A DNA stretch of 64,000 bases from Bostrychus sinensis (taxonomy: Eukaryota; Chordata; Actinopteri; Gobiiformes; Eleotridae), in assembly GCA_020698575.1 (NCBI GenBank), contig CM036248.1, positions 10,507,729-10,571,728 on the forward strand, written 5' to 3'. Below the pieces are notes generated by a model. That model was not told the origin of the DNA and did no database searches. It saw nothing but the letters and a program-made list of their open reading frames with translations. Shown here piece by piece: positions 49,140 through 59,923 of this stretch; position 1 is the stretch's first letter; every line of letters begins with the position of its first letter. The position numbers and the translations under genes are program-made.

Positions 49140-49330
49140 GTGCAGAAATTTGGAGACTGTCCCAGTAACAGTGGCCAGCTTATCGCAGGGCTGACACACA
49201 AACAGACTACCATTCACTCTCACATTCATTCACTGGGGGTAATTTAGAGTCACCAGTTCACCAACACCTGCATGTGTTTGGACGGTGGAGGGAGAAGCCA
49301 CAGTAACACGAGGAGGACATGCAGACTCCA
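49140..49330. repeat. interspersed repeat (gtaatttagagtcacc family)
   Basis: Shares ccattcactctcacattcat and aatttagagtcaccagttca with fragments at 21,450-21,530 and 35,095-35,285. It is a common type of fish interspersed repeat and is noncoding here. Confidence 0.5.
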
Positions 49331-49399
49331 CTCAGAGAGTCAGGCTTAAAATAAAACACAAATATCATGATAGCATCCATATTTTCCAGAGAACAATAA

Positions 49400-49640
49400 A
49401 AATAGTCACATTTACAGTTAGGTCCACAAGTATCACTGACACAAGTTTTATTGTTATAGCTGTTAACCAACACATATTTAAAACACAGATATATATTTAA
49501 TATATGCTTAAAGTGCAGACTCTCAGCTGTATTTGAGATTATTTACGTCCAAATCAGACAAAGGCTTTAGAAGTTACAGCTCTATAATATGTTTTTTTCA
49601 GGGCCTCATAAGTAATTGGACAGTTCCTACAAAAGCTAAA
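49400..49640. mobile_element. fragment of a DNA transposon end (taggtccacaagtat)
   Basis: The stretch starts acagttaggtccacaagtat and includes gcagactctcagctgtattt and cataagtaattggacagtt, familiar from DNA elements in fish genomes. The second terminus was not found. Confidence 0.4.
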
Positions 49641-49945
49641 ATAACAAAGATTGTGCTTTTCCAGCTCCATGGGCTGTCAGACAGCTTTAAATCCAGGAAC
49701 CATTCACCCATTCACACTCACACATTCACACACCTGTGCCAGACACTGGAGGCAGTACAAGTATTGTTAATTGACCATTTTGTATATTTTGCATGCCATT
49801 AATGTGCATGCCTTATTGCCCTTAACTTATCATATTATCTGTCTTATATGGATGTAAATGCTCTTCTGAATTCAGTTTTATGGATGTGCTACCAATGTCA
49901 AAACATAACCGCAACGTTCTGCCTTTAAATAGCACCTAATGCCCA

Positions 49946-49982
49946 TCTATATCTATATCTATATCTATATCTATATCTATAT
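49946..49982 (+). repeat. (ATCTAT)n microsatellite
   Basis: Six units of atctat. Confidence 0.95.
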
Positions 49983-50724
49983 TTACTGTATATCCATCGA
50001 TCCTTATTCACCTTTCCCTCTCTGTGAGCTGAGTGGAGGTCAGGAGGCCTCTGTCCCGCTCTGTCCAACCTGGAAACATGGACACAGGGTCACAGAGGGG
50101 ACAAATGGACAGGACAAATATAAACATGACAAATGGGCTAAGAGACATAACACAGACCGTTTTGACGAGGGATCTGTTAAAGAGGTCTTCATTAAGAAAA
50201 AGGTCAGTGCAAGATAAAAACCTGAGAGATATTAAATAAAATACATAAATCGGAGTTATGTAATATTTCCAGAAGTTACTGCATGTGACATAATTATTGC
50301 AAAAACAAAATAAAACATGGATTGCATTTAGATTCATATTACTGGTGAATTAATGCTGTGTGAAGGCAAGAACCAGGCAAAGTAGCTGCTTAATTTAGAT
50401 AATAGTCATAATCTTTTGCTCTCATGTTGGGAAAAGAAACTAATGACTTTTATTTTGTAGCAAACAAACACTGCCTTCCTGTTTTTGCAGTTAATAAACT
50501 GAACCTAAACTTTTGACACAGCTGTCATCGTATATTACACTATCTTTTCCTTCTTTTCCACTCTTCTGGGTGTATGTTCAATTTTGCAAAAAAAAAAAAA
50601 AAATCCAAAAAATAAGAGTTCATCAAATTAAATAATGTTGTCATAATAATATATTTTTAAAATTCTCACATAGCAGTTAGTATGATGAAAATATTTTATT
50701 TTTTGTGTTTTTCCTGTGTTTTTC

Positions 50725-50929
50725 CATGTCCCGCCTGCAGCACGACACCGAGGAGCTGGCCTCGAAGCGGGTCGACATCCAGAACAAGCGCTTCTACCTG
50801 GACGTGAAGCAAAACGTGAAAGGCCGCTTCCTAAAGATAGCCGAGGTCGGCGCTGGGGGAAACAAGAGCCGCCTGACTCTGTCCATGTCCGTGGCCGTGG
50901 AGTTCCGCGACTACCTCGGGGACTTTATC
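50725..50929 (+). pseudogene. 205-bp exact duplicate of pura PUR repeat I coding sequence
   Basis: Positions 50,725-50,929 match pura 55,454-55,658 base for base at a constant offset of 4,729, with no mismatch or gap found by eye. They cover codons 26-93, from the internal Met through the end of PUR repeat I, in the same orientation. The match stops abruptly on both sides. The left flank is T-rich (tttttcc) and the right flank is repeat-derived. There is no poly(A) tail and no wider copy, so it does not look like an ordinary retrocopy. Absence of even synonymous changes implies a very recent copy, gene conversion or an assembly error. Confidence 0.85.
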
Positions 50930-51037
50930 AACCTCACCCCCACTCCCCCGGACCCCTGTCTGGATGAAGCACCTGCTGCATCCTTACCAAGCTATGATCC
51001 TACAGCTGAGCTAAAGGACTTTATTTTTCAGTCCTAG
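50726..51037 (+). CDS. chimeric ORF: PUR repeat I fused to a repeat-derived tail (hypothetical)
   Basis: The duplicated pura segment opens an ATG-started frame of 103 codons. Residues 1-68 equal pura residues 26-93. Residues 69-103 (starting NLTPTPPDP and ending FIFQS) come from flanking DNA resembling an interspersed repeat. Upstream is a pyrimidine-rich stretch ending in ctgcag, which could act as a splice acceptor, so exonisation is conceivable. With only PUR repeat I the product would lack the partner repeat II and the dimerising repeat III, so normal Pur-alpha function is unlikely. No promoter is evident; expression is unknown. Confidence 0.3.
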   Translation: MSRLQHDTEELASKRVDIQNKRFYLDVKQNVKGRFLKIAEVGAGGNKSRLTLSMSVAVEFRDYLGDFINLTPTPPDPCLDEAPAASLPSYDPTAELKDFIFQS

Positions 51038-51297
51038 AAACTTTTATACCCTGTTCATCCTGGGAGAGGTTCTTTCCTTCACTGTGGTTCTCCATAAGTT
51101 TTCTTTTTTTATCCCCCACTGCTGGGTTTTTTAGGAGTTTTTCCTTACTGAGAGCACAGGGGATGTTTAGTTTAGTGTAGTTATTGTTTGTGTTGATTGT
51201 GTGTTTATGTTTGATTGTATAACTAATTGTTTGTGTGCCTATTCCTGTAAAGCCCTTTGAGGCGACTGCTGTTGTGACATAAAATTGAATTGAAATT
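50930..51297. repeat. interspersed repeat fragment downstream of the pura duplicate
   Basis: The block runs to a terminus reading aagccctttgaggcgactg and then an A/T-rich tail (aaaattgaattgaaatt). That terminus resembles ends of interspersed repeats I know from fish genomes. The family was not identified. Confidence 0.4.
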
Positions 51298-51548
51298 TTG
51301 TCTTCAGGCACATTACTCTTTTTATTCCCAGTTACACACATCAGTAATCAACTTTGAACAGGTCCCAGTTCCAAGATGAAACCAATTCATGCTTAACAAT
51401 GGTTTGGCATTTCCTAAGAACATGTAAAACATATTTTATCCAAACCTTCTGGACAACTAAATAGTTTCGAGACCAGTGTTTCTCATCTGGTCTGACTGTG
51501 GGATCCAATTTTATTCCCGATCTTTTCATTCTGTGACCCACTTTTTTA

Positions 51549-51590
51549 GGCAGCTCCCTGTAGTCCTGCTCTGGTCCAGTCCAAGGTCTG

Positions 51591-51633
<43 letters not shown>

Positions 51634-51745
51634 GGCTCCGTCACTGTCCATGGTGCTGAAAACAAAACAAAGACAGTACAGCCCCCTTCAGACGACAGCG
51701 TTCACAGTGAAGTGTCCTGGTACTGCAGCTTATGATCTCAGTAAA
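51549..51745 (+). pseudogene. second, more decayed copy of the Ig-like remnant
   Basis: This segment resembles 52,509-52,640 in order: ggcagctc, a ctctggtcc block, ccaaggtctg, gtcactgtc, ctgaaaacaaaacaaagaca and cccccttcag. It is broken by a stop codon and a 38-base poly(A) tract. The DSGTYSC part is missing. The two copies are about 1 kb apart in the same orientation, suggesting a local tandem duplication. Confidence 0.35.
51595..51632 (+). repeat. poly(A) tract, 38 bases
   Basis: A pure run of A that interrupts the decayed Ig-like remnant. A second run of 29 A lies at 51,774-51,802. Confidence 0.95.
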
Positions 51746-51773
51746 AAGAGATTAAAAAGTAAAAGAGGCACAC

Positions 51774-51805
<32 letters not shown>

Positions 51806-52452
51806 CCTAGTATTTTGTTTGGATTTTGTGGTTGGTCGCACCCTCAAAAGGTATAGTAGTAACAGCAGCAGTAGTAATGATAGTAGTAGTAATTTTGTAA
51901 TAATAGTTGTTGCTAAAAATTTTCAAATTATTCCTACGGTAAATTTTTCTTTTGTTGTGGTTTGTTTACTTCTTGGGATTTATTTTAAACTTTTAAACTT
52001 TTACTTGAGTACTGCTTTTGAGTACTTCTCTCACCTCTGATGCTTAATGTAGTGTTTTAAATCTGCAGTAAATTAAATAATATTATGAAGACTTGCTGCA
52101 AGTAAAATAAAAAATATAAGTTTCAGTATAAGTTGTTGTGCTTCAGGTTTAGCGTGAGTGGCCTCTGCATTGGCGTCCTGTCACCACTTGAGGGCCCCAG
52201 AGAGCACACTAAAGCTCTCACTTGCAATTAATGACATCACACAAATGGAAATAATATTAAACCATTTAATTTCTACTTTGTATTTTGCAAAACAGCACAG
52301 CTCATTGGAAATTATGTATTTTATGTGCATCAAACTCACTGGACTTTGAGAGTAACTTTATATTTTATTGAAATGCAAAATTTTTTTATCTATATGAGTT
52401 CAAATAAACAACAAACCGTTATTTAGTTAGAAAAAGAAAAAAAAAATCTCTT

Positions 52453-52674
52453 GTGGTTACAGGTAAAATACAACAAACTGACAGTGGGACTTACAGCTGC
52501 TGGTTAAGGGGCAGCTCTCTCTGGTCCCAGCTCTGGTTGGGTCCAGGTCTGAAGCAGGGCAGGGGCGCAGTCACTGTCTGTGGTTCTGAAACAAAACAAA
52601 GACAGAGGAGCCCCCTTCAGACAACAGTGTGCACAGAGATGACGCAGATACTCAAGGAACACAAACTGAAATAG
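52453..52674 (+). pseudogene. remnant resembling an immunoglobulin V-type exon
   Basis: The frame reads GKIQQTDSGTYSCWLRG directly after ttgtggttacag, which resembles a splice acceptor. D-S-G-T-Y-S-C (52,480-52,500) is the hallmark around the second cysteine of Ig V-type domains. The following WLRGSSLWSQLWLG and a beta-strand-like GAVTV would fit the end of such a domain. No upstream half with the first cysteine or framework tryptophan was found nearby and there is no clear downstream donor. It may be a decayed or captured fragment of an Ig-superfamily receptor gene; chance similarity is possible. Confidence 0.35.
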
Positions 52675-53189
52675 TTTAATAATAGGTCAAATGTTTAGAT
52701 GTTATTGTTGGTTCAAAAATCTGCTTTAAAATTAAATTCAGCCTTTAAATTACATCAGAGATAACTTAAACACATGATGTACCTTGTGACAAGCTGGGTA
52801 CTGGCATGCACTGACCACTTTAAAACCTGCTGAAATGGCCCAGAAACACGTTCTAAAAAATCTAGAGTGAAAAACAAAAACATATCACCAATGGATTTAC
52901 TGAGCAGGGAAAACATGACGCAGACTCTGTCCTTGTGTTTAAACTCTTACATGGACAAGCCCCTGCTCCAACAAAGGAATTAAAAAAAAAAAAATCAGAC
53001 CAGATCAACCAGAACAAGCTCCAGATGTGACTCCGAACAGAAACAGTGCCTTTGGGCGGGCGGTGTTCTCATACCGCACCCACAGAAACACAGGCAACTG
53101 TCCACGCTCAGCTCTTTTACTAAAGTCATGGTCACTGGACAACAAAACTGACACACAATCTGAGTAAATTCATCTGTTTTTAGTTAGTT

Positions 53190-53190
53190 A

Positions 53191-53221
<31 letters not shown>

Positions 53222-53236
53222 TGTGTGTGTGTGTGT
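53190..53236 (+). repeat. (GT)n microsatellite
   Basis: About 47 bp of gt with one gtat interruption. Confidence 0.95.
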
Positions 53237-53440
53237 TAGTATGCATTATTCCTTTACAGATAAAGAAAAGTAAAAGTAAAAGTGTTATTCGTAGAGCTTA
53301 CAAAAGAGGTCAAAAACAAAACATTTCACAAACTGAACTTGATAACTAACTAGAGGTAACTAGGTGTAAAAAAACATCATAATGATAATATTACTGAGAG
53401 TTTAGTTATTTCCAGTTATATAGAAGTACTCAAATATAGT

Positions 53441-53935
53441 TTGAAGGTCCCATATCATGCTTTTCAGGCTTTTTGAAATAGTTTTGGACACCTTTTCATT
53501 AGTATTTCACGTTTCATAACTTAAAACATGTATGTATATGTATGAGAAAAAAAAAATCTTTAGGGAGCTATTACTTTGACTTTGCAGATGCTTGTCTGTT
53601 GCCCCCTGCTGGCAAAAATGGAGAATGAACAGAGCATAAAATGGCTATATAACTCCGTTATTAGCAACATGACGCTAACAGATAAATGAGCTGACTGCTT
53701 TGTAGTGATGACAGTTTAAGGCTGAAATGATCAGAATGCGTCCTGGGACAGAGAGTGCTTTAGAAACGCTCAGGAGAACTTCTTGGTTTCTCGAGTCTCT
53801 GTGAGAAGCCTCACAGTCACATGTGTGATACAGAGTTACTCACACATGTGACTGAAACAAAACACCACTCCAGGTCTGTCTTTGAGGAGGAAACATTAGA
53901 ATGTTGTTAAAAGCTTTAAAAAGTCAATTTATAAC
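53441..53935 (-). repeat. ttaaaggtcc-family element, minus orientation, near full length
   Basis: Starts ttgaaggtcccatatcatgc and ends gctttaaaaagtcaattta. It is about 495 bp and carries an inverted cacatgtgtga/tcacacatgtg pair inside. Confidence 0.75.
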
Positions 53936-53996
53936 AGGAACCATTCAGTTTCATTATTCTTGCAAATACTACAGGTAATTGACATACTAGTACAAA

Positions 53997-54210
53997 AGTA
54001 CAAATCCAATCCAATCCACTTTATTTCTATAGCACATTGTATAAACAAACAGTTTCCAAAGTGCTGGACAAATAATACAAACAATAAAGACAATAATGAA
54101 GCAACTAGATACTCCATTTAACTTCACTAGTTCCCATTAAAATCAAAATAAGAGTAACACACTAAAATAACAATAAATATTAATAAAACACCATAAAATA
54201 AATAAAAACA
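53997..54210. repeat. interspersed repeat fragment
   Basis: Starts caaatccaatccaatccact and contains ttatttctatagcacattgt and aaagtgctggacaaata, followed by A-rich DNA. It is typical of noncoding dispersed repeats in fish. Confidence 0.45.
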
Positions 54211-54328
54211 AAAGAATAAAATAAAATAACAGACACAGGACCACACAACTCACGCCGAGTTAAAAGCCAGAGAATAAAAGTTGGTCTTAAGATGACACTT
54301 AAAACATTCAACTGTGGGGGCCGCTCTG

Positions 54329-54435
<107 letters not shown>

Positions 54436-55129
54436 GGACCACGAGCTGGAGCTCGGACCTCGGTGAACGCACTGGGTTAGTATAGAGTATAAATTTGGAT
54501 GAGGTCCGTGATGTACTGTGGGGCCGGTCCATACTGGACCTACTATAAATAATACTGCTTAAACCTCATGTACCCAGGGCCTACGGAGGGAAACTAGCTA
54601 GGTAGCTATAATCTGGGGTAGGGCATCTGTCTCTGTGAGCTGAATGTCTCTGTACTGCCTCTGTCCTTACCAAATAAAGACTAAACTAAACCTTGGATTG
54701 AACCCAGGACGCTCTGTTAATGTCCCACCACTGAGAAAGTTATTACAACTTTATTTGGAGATTTCACTTGAGTAAAAGTAAGATTTGTAGTCAAAAACAA
54801 ACTAAAAAACAGTATTTCAGAACAACCAACCAACTTACAGCAATAATGGACTTTATTAACTAAACATGTGTCCCATGTTTATGTGTGATTCATTTAGAAA
54901 CTGTGCACTGTTGCAACAGCCTGGCCACGTGTTTCAGTGAATGATGCAATTAGTGATCCAAAAACAGCAACCATCTCAGGAACTTTACACAGATCAATAT
55001 TGGCCTGTAACTAGTTATTATCAAAATGAAAAGAGCTGTGCACATATCCTGAGAATGTCCTGTTTTTATATTAAAGTAATAAATATATGAGCAGAGTACT
55101 CCTCAGAGCAATAAACATCTGTGCTGAGT

Positions 55130-55379
55130 GTAATTCTCAGTCCTGCCTCTGTCCCAGTCTGACTTTCATTTCCAGTGCGCCACACGCAGAAATGAAACTG
55201 ATGTTGCCCAAACGGCAGGACGGTCCTGAACGCAGCTCAGTTTGGAGACTACAGTAGCGTTACTTTCATTTTTCCTCCGCTCTCGCGCGTTCTCGCGAGA
55301 AAGCGGCGAGTGTTTGACGGGCAGTCGAGGTTGCAGAGGCAGAGGGAGACGGTGGAAGGTAAAGCAGGGAGGCAGCATC
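55130..55379 (+). promoter_or_regulatory. pura: pura promoter/5' UTR region
   Basis: The 250 bases before the pura start become CpG-rich and include several CGCG elements, as in a TATA-less CpG-island promoter. No TATA box is seen. A run ggtaaa just before the start (near 55,358) could serve as a splice donor in the 5' UTR, but no matching acceptor is obvious. Confidence 0.55.
55291..55300. promoter_or_regulatory. palindromic TCTCGCGAGA element
   Basis: A perfect 10-bp palindrome, TCTCGCGAGA, lies about 80 bp upstream of the pura ATG, with a half-match (tctcgcgcg) 10 bp before it. This motif is known as an activating element in vertebrate CpG-island promoters and as the binding site of BANP. 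Its position fits a core-promoter element. Binding is inferred. Confidence 0.6.
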
Positions 55380-56216
55380 ATGGCGGACAGAGACAGTGGC
55401 AGTGACCACGGAGGGCCCACCGCAGGCCCGCTGCCTCCGGGGGCGATGGGGGGCATGTCCCGCCTGCAGCACGACACCGAGGAGCTGGCCTCGAAGCGGG
55501 TCGACATCCAGAACAAGCGCTTCTACCTGGACGTGAAGCAAAACGTGAAAGGCCGCTTCCTAAAGATAGCCGAGGTCGGCGCTGGGGGAAACAAGAGCCG
55601 CCTGACTCTGTCCATGTCCGTGGCCGTGGAGTTCCGCGACTACCTCGGGGACTTTATCGAGCACTACGCCCAGCTGGGCCCCAGCAACCCGGACTTGGTG
55701 CAGGACGAGCCGCGACGGGCGCTGAAGAGCGAGTTCCTGGTGCGGGAGAACCGTAAATACTACATGGATCTGAAGGAGAACCAGAGGGGGCGGTTCCTGA
55801 GGATCAGGCAGACCGTTAACCGGGGGCCGGGGCTCGGCAGCGCGCAGGGCCAGACCATCGCTCTGCCGGCCCAGGGGCTCATCGAGTTCCGCGACGCTTT
55901 GGCCAAACTCATCGACGACTACGGGGTGGACGAGGAGCCCGCGGAGCTGCCCGAAGGCACCTCTCTGACGGTGGACAACAAGCGCTTCTTCTTCGACGTG
56001 GGCTCCAACAAGTACGGCGTGTTCATGCGGGTCAGCGAGGTGAAGCCCACCTACCGGAACTCCATCACAGTGCCCTGCAAAGTGTGGTCCAAATTCGGCA
56101 ACACCTTCAGTAAATACGCAGAGGAGATGAGGAAGATCCAGGAGCGGAGTCGAGAGAAGCGGGCCTCTGAACTGCTACCCGAGGGCCACGGGGGGGACGA
56201 GGGCGAGGACGACTGA
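55380..56216 (+). CDS. pura: transcriptional activator protein Pur-alpha, complete single-exon CDS
   Basis: Pur-alpha binds purine-rich single-stranded DNA and RNA and works in transcription, replication and neuronal mRNA transport. The 278-residue product starts MADRDSGS, as in the human protein, then has a short Gly/Pro-rich leader that lacks the long human glycine run. Three PUR repeats follow: I about residues 36-99 (KRVDIQNKRFYLDVKQN...DYLGDF), II about 115-182 (KSEFLVRENRKYYMDLKEN...RDALAKLIDDY) and III about 193-250 (TVDNKRFFFDVGSNKYGVFMRV). Repeats I and II pair to bind nucleic acid and III dimerises in this family. The acidic tail (GDEGEDD) replaces the longer Gln-rich human tail. 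The start has a good context (A at -3, G at +4), and the ORF is uninterrupted, as expected for this intronless CDS. Small N- and C-terminal differences separate it from pur-beta and pur-gamma. The a/b paralogue is undecided. Confidence 0.97.
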   Translation: MADRDSGSDHGGPTAGPLPPGAMGGMSRLQHDTEELASKRVDIQNKRFYLDVKQNVKGRFLKIAEVGAGGNKSRLTLSMSVAVEFRDYLGDFIEHYAQLGPSNPDLVQDEPRRALKSEFLVRENRKYYMDLKENQRGRFLRIRQTVNRGPGLGSAQGQTIALPAQGLIEFRDALAKLIDDYGVDEEPAELPEGTSLTVDNKRFFFDVGSNKYGVFMRVSEVKPTYRNSITVPCKVWSKFGNTFSKYAEEMRKIQERSREKRASELLPEGHGGDEGEDD

Positions 56217-58130
56217 CCACGAGCTTTTAGCAAAAATCAAAACAAACGAGACTAAACCGAGACTTCAGAGAAGTGTAAAATAGAGATATTGAAGGGAATC
56301 ACCCACACACAACCTCCACGCGGACAGCTCGGCTGTCTCCTCCTCATTTACCGGATGTCTCCCACTATCCACCACACACAGAGCCGCTGCTATAAGGACG
56401 AACTGTAAGATACGAACTGTTTCTACTTGATTTAATGACAATGACCAGAGTGTTTATATCTCTATCAAACGACAGATTTTGCACACATCAAAGCTATTTG
56501 GAAAAAAGTTTAATGTTTTAAAGTGGTAGAAACCAGATCTAATCTAAACAAGCCAGAGTCTATGATATAACTATAGAACAAATATTTGACATCAGCACAA
56601 AGAGAAGAATTTATTATGGACTAAATGAAACCAAACCTGACACAGATGTATAGTTTATTATATGAAGGTACGCAGAGGTGAGAGGCAGTGCAGGCTGCAG
56701 CCTGTAGCATGCTGTAGGCTCATGAACAACTTTAATTTGACCTTAGCCTGAGAAAGCTTCTCTGTCATGCCGTTTAGACTCAGATTCAGAGCCTACTGCA
56801 CCTCCAATGGGATACAGATATCTCAAAGCTACTACTTTATTGATTATCAGCCCTTTGCACCATGTCCATATAAACTTAAATGAAAAAAGTGCTAACTTAG
56901 ATGTACTAATTATGATTTTGTGAATCAGCTGTAAAAAAGATCCTTATTAAGATGCCCACGTTTTCTGTGGGTTTTTCTTTGTTATTTTGTTTGTTTCCTC
57001 TTGGGGGGAGGGGGGATGCTAAACTAAACTAAGGTGAGACGTGTCGGCGCAGCGGCATCCTCTGTCATTACGACCTGTGCCTTATACTCTCGTTTACGTC
57101 TCACGTGGAGGTCCTGCTGTACGTCCTGCTGTACGTCCAGTACGAATGCTGTTATGTAGGGCTCATACGGGCAGCGCCGGGGCTCCAGACACCAAAACAC
57201 GCCCCAGAGCTGCTGCTGTGGAGGGGGCAGGCCCTGCAGCATGGGCCGACCCAGGAGGCACTGGGTCCAGCACAGAGATTAACCTGAGAGGATACGGGTG
57301 GCTTTGCACATATGCACCACGATGTAAAATAGCAACAAGGAGAAATGAGGAGTCGGCGTTGGGGTGAGGTGGATGCTGTTAAATGTTGGGCAGAGGGCCA
57401 GCAGCGCCCCGTCCCAGACAGAGGGGTGCAGTGGAGCAGGCTCTTTATGGTGCTACAGTCCCGAGATCGAGCTTCGGGGCCTCGCCGCGTTTCCATTACT
57501 TTGAATCAGAGCTTTTCTCCAGTTTATTTAGTCAAAAACATGTCGCTTGACTCCTGACTAGAGGAGGACATTTCATTTAGTGTGCAATATTGTGTACGTG
57601 CCTCGGCATTGTATCACGTGTATAGAGAAAAAGAGAAACATGTACAGGCTTTGTGATAGTAGATATTTGAGAGCATGATGACGAGCTCCACAAAATGTGA
57701 ACTGTTGTTGAACACATGAGTCAGACAGTGGATCCTGCTCCTGTCGGTGCAAAGACTGGTTCAGTATCGGCACTAAACCCTCTGTGTGCGGCTGCTGCAG
57801 AGGCTCACACACCTCTGCCCCTGCTCAGGCCTCTCTCCGAGTGTTTGGGAGGCCTCTGGACTAATTTAAACAGTGTCTACAGATGTGTTAGGCCTGCTGT
57901 CAGTATGGGACAGAGAAGTGTGTGTGTGTTTGGGACATCCCTCTTCAGTCGCCTCGTGCAGGGCAGGTGAAGTCTGTTTGGGGTTTGTCTTGAGAGCAGA
58001 TGGTGATCAGCCCAAACAACAGAGGAGTGTTTTGTTTTTTAAAAATAATAATCTTTGTCTCTGAAGTTCGCTTGAGGAATAACAAATGACGAGGCTGACT
58101 TTCTGCAAAATAAACCATTCCCATTTCCTT
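56217..58130 (+). other. pura: probable 3' UTR of pura
   Basis: The sequence after the stop codon shows no convincing coding frame and none of the repeat families that crowd the rest of the window until past 58.1 kb. This suggests transcribed or constrained DNA. pura mRNAs have long 3' UTRs. The first plus-strand aataaa I noticed is near 58,107 (gcaaaataaacc), so the UTR end is placed there tentatively; another candidate is near 58,827. A short direct repeat (gtcctgctgtac, twice) lies near 57,110-57,140. Confidence 0.45.
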
Positions 58131-59139
58131 TAAATATATATCTCATATTTAACACGACCAACCTCTAGATTTACCTCGAGTTCACAGTCAGTAGTGTCCC
58201 AAATAGAGAGTGACCTCATTTGACCTATCAGAGCTTATGCGTACTTCAGTGGGAGAGGGCAGAGCAGTTAGTGTGCCCCCTAGCTGTCACCGGGGGGGAC
58301 TGCAGGCTCGATCTGACCTCAGCTGGATGAAAGCTGCTAATGTGGTTACGGCTGGATCTGGCAGACGAGGATTTTAACTGGGGCCAGCTCACAGTCTCCT
58401 ATAAACTTCACCTGGGCCAGTCCTATAAAGGTGCTCGTGGCTTGTGTCAGTGTTGTCTTAGCTCTTTTCACTAAAACAGCATGTGGTATTAAAGTTTGCA
58501 GATGTTTTTTTTTTTAACTATAGGGTTATAATACTAAATAATTAAATTAAACTGAAAGAAATTGGCATTAAAAGTATATGGTAAGGGTGTAAATGTTCAG
58601 CTCTGCCTTTATCCAGGCTTGGGACTGTCACAAAAGGTACACTCTCTTGTGCCCCCCTGTGGCCAGATTGGCATTACATATGTGTAGTTTATTATCATTA
58701 ATTTATTATAGACAAATGGTAACTAATGTGAAGGAAGATTACAGTATATTCTTCAATCTATTAATGTATACCATTGTTGACCTTCCCAATATGGCCGCCG
58801 CATAGCTGCACAGGTGATAACTATATGTAATAAAAAGTATTAAAGTATTCAAATTAATCACATTTTTATGCCTATACCAGTACTTGGCAACACTGGAGGC
58901 TTTTATAATCATGAGATATGGTTGTAAATTTATAGCAAAAGTGCTCTAAAAATGCTGCGTTTTGTGGTGGTTATGTGGTCTGTCTGAGGGACCCCACTTT
59001 TTACAGACTCAACGGTATTTTTTTCAGTTATTTCACTCCAACATGAATGGCACATATTTTAAAATCTCTTTCACCATTTCTTGTCATTAAAACAATATTT
59101 AGTCTTCAAAAAAGCTGAGACCATAGTCTAATAGTCCCT

Positions 59140-59420
59140 TTATACAACTGGCCGGTGTTGTTTTGTGAATCCAAAGTTTGATGTTAAAAACCTCATCTGT
59201 CTTTGGTTGGTCACGGCCGCGGTAGTCCGAGCCAAGTCCAGATTTGATCCAGGCAGCTCCATCTGTTTGATGTGAGACTCTTGGCCCCCGTGTGCGGCTG
59301 AGGTTTGGCTGTGTTTCGGCTGCGGTGTTAGTGGTGTGTTGGTGAACGGCCTGGCGCAGCTCTCCCTCCGGGGGCTTAGGCCGTGACCTCCTCTGACCTC
59401 TGACCCTGAGCTCATGATAG
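59140..59420. other. GC-rich unique segment downstream of pura
   Basis: Has a 91-codon minus-strand frame from an ATG at 59,415 (MSSGSEVRGGHGLSPRR) without a recognised domain. Its composition differs from the AT-rich flanks. It may be part of a noncoding transcript or regulatory DNA. Confidence 0.2.
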
Positions 59421-59923
59421 ACTTTTAGTTCTCTGGTAGGACACAGTTTGTAGTAGGATACATATTTTTCTGTTGTTTTGGATTTTAAGCTTTTGTTTCT
59501 TAAAAAAATGCAGTTTAAAGGTCACCTGTTATGCCCAGGAGGTGTTGTCATGTTGTCTGCAGAGCTCTTTGAGGCACAATTGTCATACTGAGGCTATAAA
59601 ACTAAACTGAAACTAAACTCTCTACACATCCATTGTTGTGGATTGCACAGAGCCTTAGACCCAGGTACTTGGTCCCTGTCATTATTTATTACATTCTTCA
59701 TGCTTCTTGCTATCCTTAAGATTTAAATCCAAGCTCTTTTTATCACTGGCGTTCAAACATGGGCCACTGATATTGTGAACCAGCGCTGGAGTAATGTGTG
59801 ATACAAACAAAATCTGTGTATTAAACTAAACAACTCCAGAAATTGATCACAACAATTTTTAAAAACAAAAATGCTTCACCACAATCAGCCATGCAAACCT
59901 ATAAATCTAAAAAATATATATTA

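Larger units (their letters stand above)
48481..50724. other. intergenic DNA between nrg2 and the pura duplicate
   Basis: No gene recognised. It holds a T-run (about 48,679-48,702), the repeats at 49,140-49,640, the ATCTAT repeat and otherwise AT-rich DNA. Confidence 0.5.

Noticed and set aside
55242..55379. 46-codon upstream extension of the pura ORF
   Set aside because: Human Pur-alpha starts MADRDSGS, matching the ATG at 55,380 with a good context. The extension has no counterpart.
55166..55541. Two minus-strand ORFs antisense to pura
   Set aside because: Shadows of the GC-rich pura sequence.
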